Assembly (NCBI GenBank): GCA_965225625.1
Contig: CBDDBH010000025.1
Span: 116,119-180,118, forward strand
Source: CBDDBH01 sp965225625
GTDB taxonomy: Bacteria > Pseudomonadota > Gammaproteobacteria > JADZEE01
Direction of reading: 5' to 3'
Length of the DNA: 64,000 bases
A program made the translations under genes and the position numbers. Shown here in pieces: positions 24,784 through 32,917 of this stretch (its first letter is position 1; each line of letters starts with the position of its first letter). The notes beneath the pieces are model-generated. The model was not told the origin of the DNA. It did no database searches and saw nothing but the letters and a program-made list of their open reading frames with translations.

Positions 24784-25172
24784 ATGAATACCAAAAACGC
24801 CAGACCAATCCGCTATCGAAGCAACCATTCAAAAGTACATCGATGGAATCGCCCAGCACAATACGGATCTGATTACGGAAGCTTTTCATTCCGACGCCAT
24901 CATGAGTAGTCACCGTGGCGACCAGTTCAGCATCGTGCCCGCCCGCGCAATCGATTGTGAATTATATGAATAACATCCCACCCATCAGCGAAACCAGCCC
25001 CGACTTCGCTGGCCGCATAGTTTCCGTTGAGCAAAAGGACACCATGGCGACCGCGGTGATCGCTGAGGACCGGCTCGAAGGGCTGAATTTTGTGACTTAT
25101 TTCCACTTACATAAGGTTGATGGCACCTGGCTGATCTCCAGTAAGGCAACCTATGGCGAACCTGCTGCGTGA
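24784..25172 (+). pseudogene. NTF2/SnoaL-like (lumazine-binding-like) protein, frameshifted
   Basis: Small alpha+beta-barrel protein spread over three frames. ATG 24784 gives MNTKNAR; one frame later come SAIEATIQKYIDGIAQHNTD and EAFHSDAIMSSHRGDQFSI; a further shift near 24945 leads to AQSIVNYMNNIPPISETSPD, EQKDTMATAVIAEDRLEG and FHLHKVDGTWLISSKATYGE. The pieces read continuously as one 120-130 residue NTF2-fold protein. Two shifts make it a pseudogene. It sits just before a truncated Rieske oxygenase gene and probably belonged to the same aromatic or steroid-type pathway. Confidence 0.65.
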
Positions 25173-25241
25173 ACTAAGGTTCGCAACGCCCAGGAAGGGA
25201 ATAAAGGAGTTTCTGCAAGATCCGTCCGTGAGGAAACAGTC

Positions 25242-25744
25242 ATGAGTAACCTGGTCAAACCGACGTTCTCAGAAGAAGAGATCCGTAGCATCCGAGACGG
25301 CGTTAATGGCGTGAAGGGCACCATTCCAGCCCGTTTTTATTACGACGAGACCATTTACCAATACGAAGTGGAGCACGTACTCAAGAAAAACTGGCTGTGC
25401 GTCGGGCGCTGGGACCAGGTTGAACATCCCGGCGATTACTTCACTCTCAGAATGTGGGGCGAATCAATTGTTATCGTCCGCGACAAAGCAAACGAACTTC
25501 ATGCTCTGATTAACGTGTGCCAGCATCGCTGGTCGCAAGTTGTCCATGACGGCAGTGGCAACGCCAATCTCTTTACCTGCCCGTATCACAACTGGACCTA
25601 CAACTTGGACGGCAGTTTACGCGGTATGTCCGTGCAACCGGTCCCAGGGGTAGATAAGGCAACCTGTCGTATGCATAAACTCAGGATCGAAGAGTGGCAA
25701 GGATTTGTTTTCGTCAACTTCGAAAGCGATGCCAAGCCATTGGC
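25242..25744 (+). pseudogene. Rieske ring-hydroxylating oxygenase alpha subunit, truncated
   Basis: The N-terminal Rieske 2Fe-2S domain is complete: CQHRWSQVV supplies Cys and His, and CPYHNWTYNLDGSLRG supplies the second Cys-His pair about 20 residues on. The frame is cut after FESDAKPLA by repeat element E copy 2 at 25745, which adds eight residues and a stop. The whole catalytic domain with the mononuclear iron site is missing. A separate C-terminal remnant of a similar protein lies at 50844-51080. The ATG at 25242 gives MSNLVKPTFSEEE. Confidence 0.85.
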
Positions 25745-25927
25745 CTGTGTGTGGCGAATTACTATTTCGCGCTAGCTAGAGCTTGTCCATGGGAAGGAAT
25801 TTGCAACTGGTTGCAAAAAAGAGGGCTCCTCAGACCTTCTTGAACACGGTGTTTAAACGAAACGTTGCACAGCAACATGCCGGCGTTACGGCGCTGCGTT
25901 TACGTCTCGTCTGTTGCTGAGCAACAC
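25745..25927. repeat. repeat element E, copy 2
   Basis: Starts CTGTGTGTGGCGAATTAC and ends GCAACAC. It is about half the length of copy 1 (18049-18414), sharing both ends. It contains near-palindromes TTGCAACTGGTTGCAA, GTTGCACAGCAAC and GTTGCTGAGCAAC. It terminates the Rieske oxygenase gene. Confidence 0.6.
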
Positions 25928-25957
25928 ATCGCCTTCGCCCGGTATGGAGCTTGTCCG

Positions 25958-26583
25958 TTAAAGTGGCTTTCTAGCCACCAGATCGATCAGCGCAGACATT
26001 CCCGAATGACCGAACCCTTCATCGATGCTGTCATCGTGACTTTGCAAATGTTCGATATCAAAATCCGAGAACGTCTGCTGGAGAAAATCTTCTGTGTACA
26101 TGTTATCCCTATCGGGTGGGCCACCAGTGCCATATTCGATTTGCTCCGGGCCGATAACCTTGCAAGACGAATAGTCCACTGGGCTTAAGGGCGTTTTGCA
26201 GGTTTTCGAATAGCCCCCCCGCGTTGATCTGGCGCGGCAAATTGAATGAAAATCGCAACGATGGCGTCATATGACCTCGCTGCGAATTCGTGGGTAAAGA
26301 GGTCGACTTGTTCGGTCTTGATCTTCACCCCCCGCTTGGCCGCAAGTTTTTCCGCCTTCTCTAGCGCCACGTCGGAGAAATCCACCGCATGGACGCCGGT
26401 ACCTAGGCTGGCGAGAAAAGTCCCGTTACGACCTTCCCCATCGGCAACGGCCAGCACTTTTTGCCCGGCCGAAAACAACGCGGCCTGAGATTTTAGAAAG
26501 CTATTTGGCTCGGTTCCAAATAGATAGCCTTCCTTCCCAAACCGCTTGTTCCAAAAAGTCTGCTCTTGGTTTTCTTGGTTCAT
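25958..26583 (-). pseudogene. class I SAM methyltransferase (TehB-like), frameshifted
   Basis: The N-terminus reads NQEQTFWNKRFGKEGYLFG. The SAM-binding region has VLAVADGEGRNGTFLASLG and VHAVDFSDVALEKAEKLAA, then YDAIVAIFIQFAAPDQRG. At a run of seven G (six expected) the frame shifts; the other frame continues GLFENLQNALKPSGLFVLQG and ends with DMYTEDF-like and GMSALIDLVARKPL segments. Total length about 208 residues, typical of this family. A one-base homopolymer difference decides between a live gene and a pseudogene, so a sequencing error is possible. Confidence 0.7.
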
Positions 26584-26872
26584 TATTCAAAGCCCACATG
26601 CTCTGGTTGGGTAAATACATTTGGCAGCACGAATCACACGTGTTCGAGAGGTGATTGGGACCGCCTTAAGGGCGGCATTTCAATTATGTTGGATTCGAGC
26701 GACTGAGAGTATCGCTGCATCGCCAAATTCGGCTATTTGCCGCTTTTTGGCACCCCCGGGTCGCCATTGCCCGGCTAATGACGTTCACTCAAATCATTGA
26801 AGAGGACCGAAATTGGTCACCCAATGGGGACCAATTAAGATCTCTGCGGACAATTTTTTCCGACCTAGGGTT
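26584..26872. repeat. intergenic with an 8-bp-arm palindrome at 26811-26836
   Basis: AATTGGTC and GACCAATT flank ACCCAATGGG, which is itself partly self-complementary. It is 36 nt past the stop of the YoeB-type toxin gene. A short CCGCC-TTAA-GGCGG type hairpin also lies near 26650. Neither has a following T-run on the expected strand, so function is open. Confidence 0.4.
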
Positions 26873-27139
26873 TCAGCTGACATTGCGGTCTCTGCAGCGC
26901 ACGATTATCAGCGTATCATCGCGGACGCTGTAGACTAAGGAATGCTCCCGCGACATCGGCCGAGACCAAAGCCCGTCATACGTAGACGGATGGCGATCGC
27001 AGGTGAGGCCAAGAAACGGCTCGCGCATAATGCTGTCGATCGTGTCCTCGATGCTATCTAACTGGTGCATGTTGGCGTTCTGCCAATAACGGTAATCGTC
27101 GCGAGCAGCCGGCTCGAAAATAATCCGTGAGAACTTCAC
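26873..27139 (-). CDS. yoeB: Txe/YoeB family toxin
   Basis: About 88 residues, the family length. It reads VKFSRIIFEPAARDDYRYWQ, then REPFLGLTCDRHPSTYDGLW, SRPMSREHSLVYSVRDD and ends TLIIVRCRDRNVS. The W-SR-xxxEHxLVY core and C-terminal CRxR match ribosome-associated YoeB-type mRNA interferases. The start is probably GTG 27139. No YefM-type antitoxin gene precedes it. The upstream gene on the same strand is a DUF6515-like protein ending at 27168. It is therefore an orphan, and the usual terminal His/Tyr pair is absent (the end is NVS), so activity is doubtful. Confidence 0.75.
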   Translation of the reverse strand: MKFSRIIFEPAARDDYRYWQNANMHQLDSIEDTIDSIMREPFLGLTCDRHPSTYDGLWSRPMSREHSLVYSVRDDTLIIVRCRDRNVS

Positions 27140-27167
27140 GCTCGCCAGCGCGGGGCCGCCAGTTGAG

Positions 27168-27791
27168 CTACGCAACGGAGTAATCTCGCGCTACCAGACA
27201 CGCTGTCATGGCCCGGCGATAGTCAAACGGGCTCGCATCCGCAGCAGTGGATTTGGGAACGCTCGGGTCGAAACCACTTTTGCGAGCCGCCCAGGTGTGG
27301 CATTCGAAGCGGTCTTTGGACTGTTGATCCTCGTCTTGCTCATCCTTCGGATAAATGAACACGTTGTAGTCAACATTGGCGACGGCCAAGTCGGAGGGCG
27401 GGGGCAAAGTCGGACCGGCAACGACCACGTATCCCCCAGCGGAGGACTCCCATGCGTAATAAGTATTATTCACGAGGTAGTACGGGCGATGACGTATGTG
27501 CACGACGTGATGGCGAGGCGGCAGTGCACGTATCATTGCACCAATGGGCGCGGCAACGGCGACGTAACTGCCGCTACTCTCGTTGTAGAACACGCCGCTG
27601 GCGTAAAAATACGCAAAGCTACCCACCGTGATACGCACGTGCCCGCCGGGCAGTCTGTTTAACCGGTGTCCGGGCGCGTGGAAACGACTAGCCTTGCTGT
27701 CGTGCTTGCGATGGCTGCGAGGCGGATCGGCCAAGGCCGGTACAGCGAGTACTGTGATAATGACCGTTGTAAGGAATATTTTAATCTTCAT
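27168..27791 (-). CDS. DUF6515-like exported protein
   Basis: Probably periplasmic or outer-envelope protein. The signal peptide is MKIKIFLTTVIITVLAVPAL followed by ADPPRSHRKHD. The mature part has GHRLNRLPGGHVRITVGSFA, YFYASGVFYNESSGSYVAVA and a tail with YPKDEQDEDQQSKDRFECHT and WAARKSGFDP. This layout (LPxGH-I-V-G-YYY-GVFY, then DR-ECH-WA) is how I remember DUF6515 proteins. The function is unknown. It precedes the orphan toxin by 28 nt on the same strand. Confidence 0.7.
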   Translation of the reverse strand: MKIKIFLTTVIITVLAVPALADPPRSHRKHDSKASRFHAPGHRLNRLPGGHVRITVGSFAYFYASGVFYNESSGSYVAVAAPIGAMIRALPPRHHVVHIRHRPYYLVNNTYYAWESSAGGYVVVAGPTLPPPSDLAVANVDYNVFIYPKDEQDEDQQSKDRFECHTWAARKSGFDPSVPKSTAADASPFDYRRAMTACLVARDYSVA

Positions 27792-27925
27792 TTCCATTCT
27801 CACTTCCGTTGATCTAGCGGTGTCTCACGCTACGCAGAAACCTGTGCTCCCTATTGGCGTTGTCTGAATCGACTAGTAACCATGTTTCACCCGGCTCCTT
27901 GATTCACGCGCATCGCAGAACAAAG

Positions 27926-27981
27926 GGGGCCAAATTCACCGTAGGGGTGGGGGGACACGGAGGGTTGGTGAATTTGGCCCC
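27926..27981. repeat. 15-bp perfect inverted repeat with a G-rich loop
   Basis: Arms GGGGCCAAATTCACC at 27926-27940 and GGTGAATTTGGCCCC at 27967-27981 match perfectly. The 26-nt loop contains GGGG, GGGGGG, GG and GGG runs. It lies between convergent-distance flanks, 135 nt from the DUF6515 gene start. It looks like a REP-type mobile palindrome. Confidence 0.7.
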
Positions 27982-28149
27982 TGCTAAACGCCAAATGGCT
28001 AATATGATCTCTTGCGTGGATTCGATGAACATGACGCTCTAAAACGAGTGCATGTGACTTCCGTTGACAGGCAGGAGGGGTGATTTTTGTCACGAAGTGT
28101 AAATGATGCCGCGGGGCGACTTCCGGAAACCCGTTGTGTAGGTCTGGTT
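27982..28149. other. intergenic, no gene recognised
   Basis: Between the palindrome and the small coupled ORF. No RNA gene or promoter could be assigned. Confidence 0.3.
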
Positions 28150-28269
28150 CTACCCCGACATGAGGTGGCCTAGGTCGTCCATGGTCATGATGTCAGCGTA
28201 TGCGCTCGTTACCGCAATCATCGTGGCGATCAGGATTGTCCTGACCGCCGTCGTGGCCGCGACTGTCAT
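28150..28269 (-). CDS. small ORF with signal-like N-terminus, coupled to MFS gene
   Basis: 39 codons: MTVAATTAVRTILIATMIAV, then TSAYADIMTMDDLGHLMSG. The ATG overlaps the TGA of the MFS gene (ATGA), so translational coupling is likely. A hydrophobic stretch ending in Ala-Tyr-Ala resembles a signal peptide. It could be the remaining start of a longer exported protein that has been lost. Not recognised. Confidence 0.3.
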   Translation of the reverse strand: MTVAATTAVRTILIATMIAVTSAYADIMTMDDLGHLMSG

Positions 28270-29507
28270 ATCTCGCCCGAGCGATCGTGGTGCTCGTCCT
28301 TGATGTAGCAAACGCAGGTGAGCGCGACGGCCGCCAGGCATGCAAAGATTAGAAACATCAGGTCGTAGCTTCCCGTGCGATCGTAAATTTCGCCACCCAC
28401 GTAGGTCCAAAGACCACCTGCCAGATGGTGAAAGGTCATGACAAAACCCATGGTAACGCCAATGTGTGTGAGACCGTAAAGCTTGCCGAGCAGCGTGGGC
28501 GTGATCGGAGCCGTAATGAGAAAGGTAATACCGAATCCAACCGCGAAGACATAAAACGCTACGCTCGAGTGCCAGTTCAAGATCAAAACGAACAGGAGCA
28601 AACGCACGGCGAAGGCGAACGCCATCGGGATCTTGTTACCGATGACGTCCGCGACCGGGCCCGCGAGCAGGAGACCCGCGAGGCTCGTCAAGCCAAACAA
28701 CGCGAGCATACGTCCAGCCATAGTCGGCGTCATGCCGTTATCAGTGACCAACGGGACGAAATGTGTCATGACGGCGAAATCCGCGCCGCCGCAGATGATC
28801 ATGGACACGAGGAAGAGCCAGTACGAACGCGTCCGCAGCGCGTGCCCGATCGAAACATCCCCGCTGGATGGGGCCGCGATCGGCTCACCGGTACGCGATT
28901 CCGTGTCGCTGCCGTATGCCTGCAACCCCATGTCTCCCGGTTCGCGGATCACGAGGAACCCGAGGGCTGTGATCACCACGAACATCATCGCGGCGACCGT
29001 GAGGTAGGCCGTCCGCCAGTCGTATTCCACAGTGATGCTGGTCAGCAGCGGTACCAGGACAAACTGACCTATGGAGGCGCCTGAGATGGTCAAGCTGGCC
29101 GCCATGCCACGGCGTTTGACGAACCATTTGGCGATGATTGCCGATATCAACGGTACCGAGGTCCCGCCGATACCGAGCGCCACGATCACTCCGTAGGAAA
29201 TGTAAAGCTGCCACAGCGCGGACACGTTTGCGGTCAGCGAGTAGCCGAGGGTGAGGAGCAGGGCGCCGATGGTGAGGATCGGCCTTGGTCCGATGCGGTC
29301 GTAAAGGCGTCCGATGAACACCATTGATGTTGCCAGCACGGTCATGTTCAGAAAATAGACGGATGAGATCGCGCCACGATCCCAGCCGAACTCGGCCGCC
29401 ATGGGCTTAAGCATCACCCCGAACGAAAGATGCGTGCCAGTGCTCAGGAACAGAACGACGAACGCCGCCGCCAATACGTACCAGCCGTAGAATATCCTGG
29501 CTTTCAT
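28266..29507 (-). CDS. MFS transporter, monocarboxylate/oxalate-antiporter type
   Basis: 413-residue 12-helix permease. The start MKARIFYGWYVLAAAFVVLF with FYGWYVL is typical of the OxlT/MCT-like MFS branch. FGWDRGAISSVYFLNM follows helix 1 and GRLYDRIGPRPILTIG is the A-type loop. A hydrophilic central loop separates the two halves near residue 200. Sugar- or drug-specific motifs are absent. It probably carries an organic anion. ATG 29507; a small coupled ORF follows. Confidence 0.88.
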   Translation of the reverse strand: MKARIFYGWYVLAAAFVVLFLSTGTHLSFGVMLKPMAAEFGWDRGAISSVYFLNMTVLATSMVFIGRLYDRIGPRPILTIGALLLTLGYSLTANVSALWQLYISYGVIVALGIGGTSVPLISAIIAKWFVKRRGMAASLTISGASIGQFVLVPLLTSITVEYDWRTAYLTVAAMMFVVITALGFLVIREPGDMGLQAYGSDTESRTGEPIAAPSSGDVSIGHALRTRSYWLFLVSMIICGGADFAVMTHFVPLVTDNGMTPTMAGRMLALFGLTSLAGLLLAGPVADVIGNKIPMAFAFAVRLLLFVLILNWHSSVAFYVFAVGFGITFLITAPITPTLLGKLYGLTHIGVTMGFVMTFHHLAGGLWTYVGGEIYDRTGSYDLMFLIFACLAAVALTCVCYIKDEHHDRSGEI

Positions 29508-29594
29508 TTCGGGCGCGTTTTTAAAGATCCATGTGTAAAAAAGGTGTCAGATCACTGCTCTGCGCGTACTGCGATTTCCTGATCCTCTATTGAA

Positions 29595-30728
29595 CTATTC
29601 CGATTTCAGCCGACTATCGAGCAGCCATTGAGACGCCCGCGTATTTTCACTCCGTCCCGCCCTGCGGTAGGCATCAAAATCTACGGTTTCCGGATAGGTT
29701 TCGTCGTTTGCCACCACCATACGTACCCGAATGTCGTCAGGTGTGACATTAAAGACGACCCCGTCACGCGCCAACACCAGCGGCCCGCTATAAGTAGAAC
29801 GGATATCGTCGTAAACCAATGGGACGCTTTGTAGGTCATAGAAAAAATGAAAGGCGACCGCCATTCGTGGTTTAACAAGGCTGAACATACGACCAGCTGC
29901 CGCCGGCTGCGTATGGATCAACGATCCGACAATATTCGCCAACTTTTCATCCCAGCCCCATACATCGATCATGCGCTGCACGGTGTCAATCGATTCGTGG
30001 AGCAGTAAATCGACGTTACGGGCATTTTCGAGCATGAATTTTGTCTGAGTGGTGTCTCCCGAGAAAACGAAACTCAATTCGTTCCAATCGAGCCGGTAAC
30101 TCACCGGACCGTCCGGCCCGTGTAACGCCGGGAAGCTGGAAATAGTAACGCCGTTTTGTTGATACACTGTTTGCGTTTTCGAATAATCGAACTCGTGGAT
30201 TTCCAGCTCCGCCCCCGCCGCGGGCAACTTACCGTGCCGACTAGCCAGATCCCAGGTCCATGCGGCTTTCTGCATTTTCAGAAAATGTGCGGTACCCATT
30301 TCTGGCGTCGCTCCGGACGGACCCCATATCCTGAGAGGACGGTCCCAACGTCCGGCGAGCCACCCGCCGATCCAGATCTCCGCCAGGTCGCCTGCATGGT
30401 CGGAATGCAGGTGAGACAGAAACACTTTGTCCGCATCACGGTAGGAAACCCTGAGCGGCGGGAAATTCATCTGTGAGCCCGTGCCGATATCAAAGAAGAA
30501 CTTATCGCCGTTGCCCAGTTCAACAAACCATGAGGTTGAGGCTTGGGATTTACGCGGGGACGGATTTCCGGTGCCAAGTGCAACTACCCGCATCTCGTCC
30601 TCTGCGAGTGTTTCCGTGCCGGGGTAGTAATCTGTACGGTGGTAGTTAGCAAATGACTCCTGGGCTGAGATGTTTAGGCTAAACAAAGCAAAAAACGTCG
30701 AACTCGCGAACAACAATGTGGTCTTCAT
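29595..30728 (-). CDS. exported MBL-fold metallo-hydrolase
   Basis: 377 residues from ATG 30728 (MKTTLLFASSTFFALFSLNI), with a cleavable signal peptide ending near SAQESF. The metallo-beta-lactamase fold is shown by RVVALGTGNPSPRKSQAST, the metal box FLSHLHSDHAGDLAEIW (HXHXDH), LVFSGDTTQT-like FVFSGDTTQTKFML and a late HFFYD. This resembles arylsulfatase/ribonuclease Z-like hydrolases and the group annotated GntH in guanitoxin clusters; that link is weak here because no other guanitoxin genes are seen. It lies about 90 nt upstream of the MFS gene on the same strand. Confidence 0.85.
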   Translation of the reverse strand: MKTTLLFASSTFFALFSLNISAQESFANYHRTDYYPGTETLAEDEMRVVALGTGNPSPRKSQASTSWFVELGNGDKFFFDIGTGSQMNFPPLRVSYRDADKVFLSHLHSDHAGDLAEIWIGGWLAGRWDRPLRIWGPSGATPEMGTAHFLKMQKAAWTWDLASRHGKLPAAGAELEIHEFDYSKTQTVYQQNGVTISSFPALHGPDGPVSYRLDWNELSFVFSGDTTQTKFMLENARNVDLLLHESIDTVQRMIDVWGWDEKLANIVGSLIHTQPAAAGRMFSLVKPRMAVAFHFFYDLQSVPLVYDDIRSTYSGPLVLARDGVVFNVTPDDIRVRMVVANDETYPETVDFDAYRRAGRSENTRASQWLLDSRLKSE

Positions 30729-30877
30729 GTTTCGCTCACTCCATAAATACATTTGCGGGATCACTCACGTTGTTACTTCCGTGCATCTGAATTCTGCGCG
30801 GAGCCGAAACTGTCGACGCCAAGGGCGCTCTTTCGACTCCAATGCCGGCGGCAGCGATAATAGCAAGAATCGATTTA

Positions 30878-31978
30878 CTCAGCAGTCGCCAATATAGGCG
30901 ACAGATGGAGCAAGAAAGAATGATCGAACAAGGTGGGGCATACGCTTGAGTTGGGCTAGTTGCTCCTCGATCTTCTCGCGCAGTGTTTCGCCCGCCCGCA
31001 GCGTCCGTCGCGCCGCACCAGTGCGCTTGACGTGACTCCACACCCATTCATCGGGGTTCAGGTCTGGCGCGTAACCGGGCAGAAAATGCAGGCTCAGCCG
31101 GCCATTCGTCGAAGCGACGTAGTCGCGCACGCGCGCGGTCTTGTGCGCCGGCAGACTGTCGAGCACGAGATGCACCGGCTTGCGCCGGCCCCGCATGAGC
31201 TGGCGCAGCAAGGTGACAAACAAAGCGGCTTTGAGCGCGCCGCTATAGGTGCAAAACCAGAACGCCCCGTTGGCGTTGACCGCCGAGGCGGCACTGAACG
31301 ATTGACGCTGTCCGGGTCGGTACACGACCGGCGTCTGGCCGCGCACGCCCCAGGTCTTACCGTGCACCGTATCAGCACGGAAGCCAGACTCATCCCAGAA
31401 AAACACCTCGCCACCGTGCTGTTTCGCTTGACGGGCGATGGCTGGGAAGGTTTCACGCTGCCAGCGTTCAATCGCCTCGGGGTCCCGCTGATAGGCTCGC
31501 TGCAGCGGCTTGTGCGGCGTCAATCCCAGTTTCGCCAACAACTCCCCGACCGCCGTGACGCCTATCGTCACCCCGAACTTCTGCGTCACCAACTCCACGA
31601 CCACCGCGCGCGTCCACAAGCCGAAGTCCAATCCATACTGTCGCGGGTCACGACCATTGACCCAGCGGAACACCTGTCGCTCTTGCGCCGCGCTCAGGGT
31701 TCGTGGCCGCCCCGTAGCCTTCGTCGAACGCAACGCCTTGATGCCGACACCCGGCTGCAGCGCCGCTTTGATCCATTTGTAGATGGTCGTCCGGTTGAAC
31801 CCGAACGATGCGATCACCGTCGCCGGCGACTCGCCTTCGCGAACGCGCTCTATCGCCATCAAGCGAATAGCTTCCAAGGTCGAATGGTCAAGCGTGCGGC
31901 CGTCCAGTTTCATATCTGATCCGATCGGTACGCTCTCAGAAAGTTCCATCGATGTCGCCTTATTTATCGACTAGTGAG
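30878..31978 (-). mobile_element. IS630 family insertion sequence, copy 1
   Basis: 1101 bp between TA dinucleotides (30876-30877 and 31979-31980), the normal IS630/Tc1 target duplication. Terminal inverted repeats share CTCA..AGTCG..AATA..GGCGACA. A second copy of the same length lies at 56889-57989 in opposite orientation. Confidence 0.85.
30879..31949 (-). CDS. IS630 family transposase
   Basis: 356 residues. N-terminal helix-turn-helix SPATVIASFGFNRTTIYKWI, linker GRPRTLSAAQERQVFRWVNG, and the DDE core FFWDESGFRADTVHGK (D), HLVLDSLPAHKTARV (D) and YAPDLNPDEWVWSHVK (E). Intact. It differs from copy 2 at only four residues by my reading (Leu/Met, Val/Ile, His/Gln, Ala/Thr), so transposition is recent. 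Confidence 0.92.
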   Translation of the reverse strand: MELSESVPIGSDMKLDGRTLDHSTLEAIRLMAIERVREGESPATVIASFGFNRTTIYKWIKAALQPGVGIKALRSTKATGRPRTLSAAQERQVFRWVNGRDPRQYGLDFGLWTRAVVVELVTQKFGVTIGVTAVGELLAKLGLTPHKPLQRAYQRDPEAIERWQRETFPAIARQAKQHGGEVFFWDESGFRADTVHGKTWGVRGQTPVVYRPGQRQSFSAASAVNANGAFWFCTYSGALKAALFVTLLRQLMRGRRKPVHLVLDSLPAHKTARVRDYVASTNGRLSLHFLPGYAPDLNPDEWVWSHVKRTGAARRTLRAGETLREKIEEQLAQLKRMPHLVRSFFLAPSVAYIGDC

Positions 31979-32122
31979 TAAACGACGTTTCCTGTTTCAT
32001 GTATAGCGAGTGCCCTTGTTGAAATATCTGCTTGTAATGCCATGAACATCTAGTCCGATCCTTGACAATTGCAACATCGAGATTTGTTCCGAGCGCCGGT
32101 CAAATAGAGTAAAGGAGGTCTT

Positions 32123-32500
32123 ATGTCGGAATCTTCAAATGACGCAGGATTACTCAACCATCTATCCTGGTGGGGCGTTCCGACTTTTTTTCGATGCGAG
32201 CACGATCCAGCGCTATCCGATCTGGAAATCCGTCTTGTAGGTATCCCTCACAGCAGCGGTAATGGGTCCACCGAACGGGACCAGCATCTTGGACCAAGGG
32301 CTGTACGGCTGACGTCAACTGGCTATCGACGTCTACACCGGGAATTCAGGATTTCTCCCTAGGACACCTGCCGCATCCGTGATCCGGGTGATGTTCCTTT
32401 GCCGCGTGCAATGGTCAATGAAGCATGTATAAGCGATATTGAAACGTACTATCGTGAATTAGCGAACGCTGGTATACGACCGGTTGCTGTAGGGCCGTAG
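32123..32500 (+). pseudogene. agmatinase/ureohydrolase family, N-terminal remnant
   Basis: The frame reads SWWGVPTFFRCEHDPALSDL, then RLVGIPHSSGNGSTERDQHL, GPRAVRLTSTGYRRLHREF. TAG at 32360-32362 replaces a Trp expected after RISP. The same frame continues CRIRDPGDVPLPRAMVNEAC and DIETYYRELANAGIRPVAVG before another stop at 32498-32500. The family's metal-binding GGDHS and later Asp motifs are gone. ATG 32123 has AAAGGAGG upstream. An inactive fragment of an arginase-fold amidinohydrolase. Confidence 0.8.
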
Positions 32501-32917
32501 ATTTATAGATATGAAAGGCTAACAACGCCGACCGAACTCAATATTAGAACTCGGCTCAACAGATTGTATTGTTCACGCAAGTAGACTTCGTTACCACCCA
32601 TCCCGCATTTATCAAACGTACCGTGCTCGGCGCAGTTTTCCTTGCGTATAAACTACGAAGTAATTGGGACACCATATCCAGCGGACTCAAAACTTAGAAA
32701 TTCCGGTATTTGGATAGTAGTGTTACCTGTGAATTTCGCTGGGGATCCAAGTTATCTATTAGTTACGGATTTGTTCGCCAGCGGATAATGAAGTCGGTAT
32801 GCTATCTCCTGGGTTCCCCGCGCCCGCGCAAGTATGTGATCAGCCCACAGTCAAAGCATTTCTAAACCGGCCGCGCCAGAACGCACTCATGTGACGTTCC
32901 CAGGAGGTGTCTAGCAG
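32501..32917. other. intergenic upstream of the kinase island
   Basis: No gene recognised. It should contain the promoter of the histidine kinase gene; only the ribosome binding site AGGAGG at 32902-32907 is clear. Decayed 3' sequence of the ureohydrolase may occupy part of it. Confidence 0.4.

Noticed and set aside
28425..29084. 219-codon ORF opposite the MFS gene
   Set aside because: Extremely charged composition typical of antisense to a membrane protein.
29595..30728. Guanitoxin gene cluster
   Set aside because: Only an MBL-fold enzyme resembles GntH; no other guanitoxin biosynthesis gene is present.
30960..31919. Long ORF opposite the IS630 transposase (also at 56948-57934)
   Set aside because: Arg/His-rich shadow of the GC-rich transposase frame; the transposase motifs are unmistakable on the other strand.
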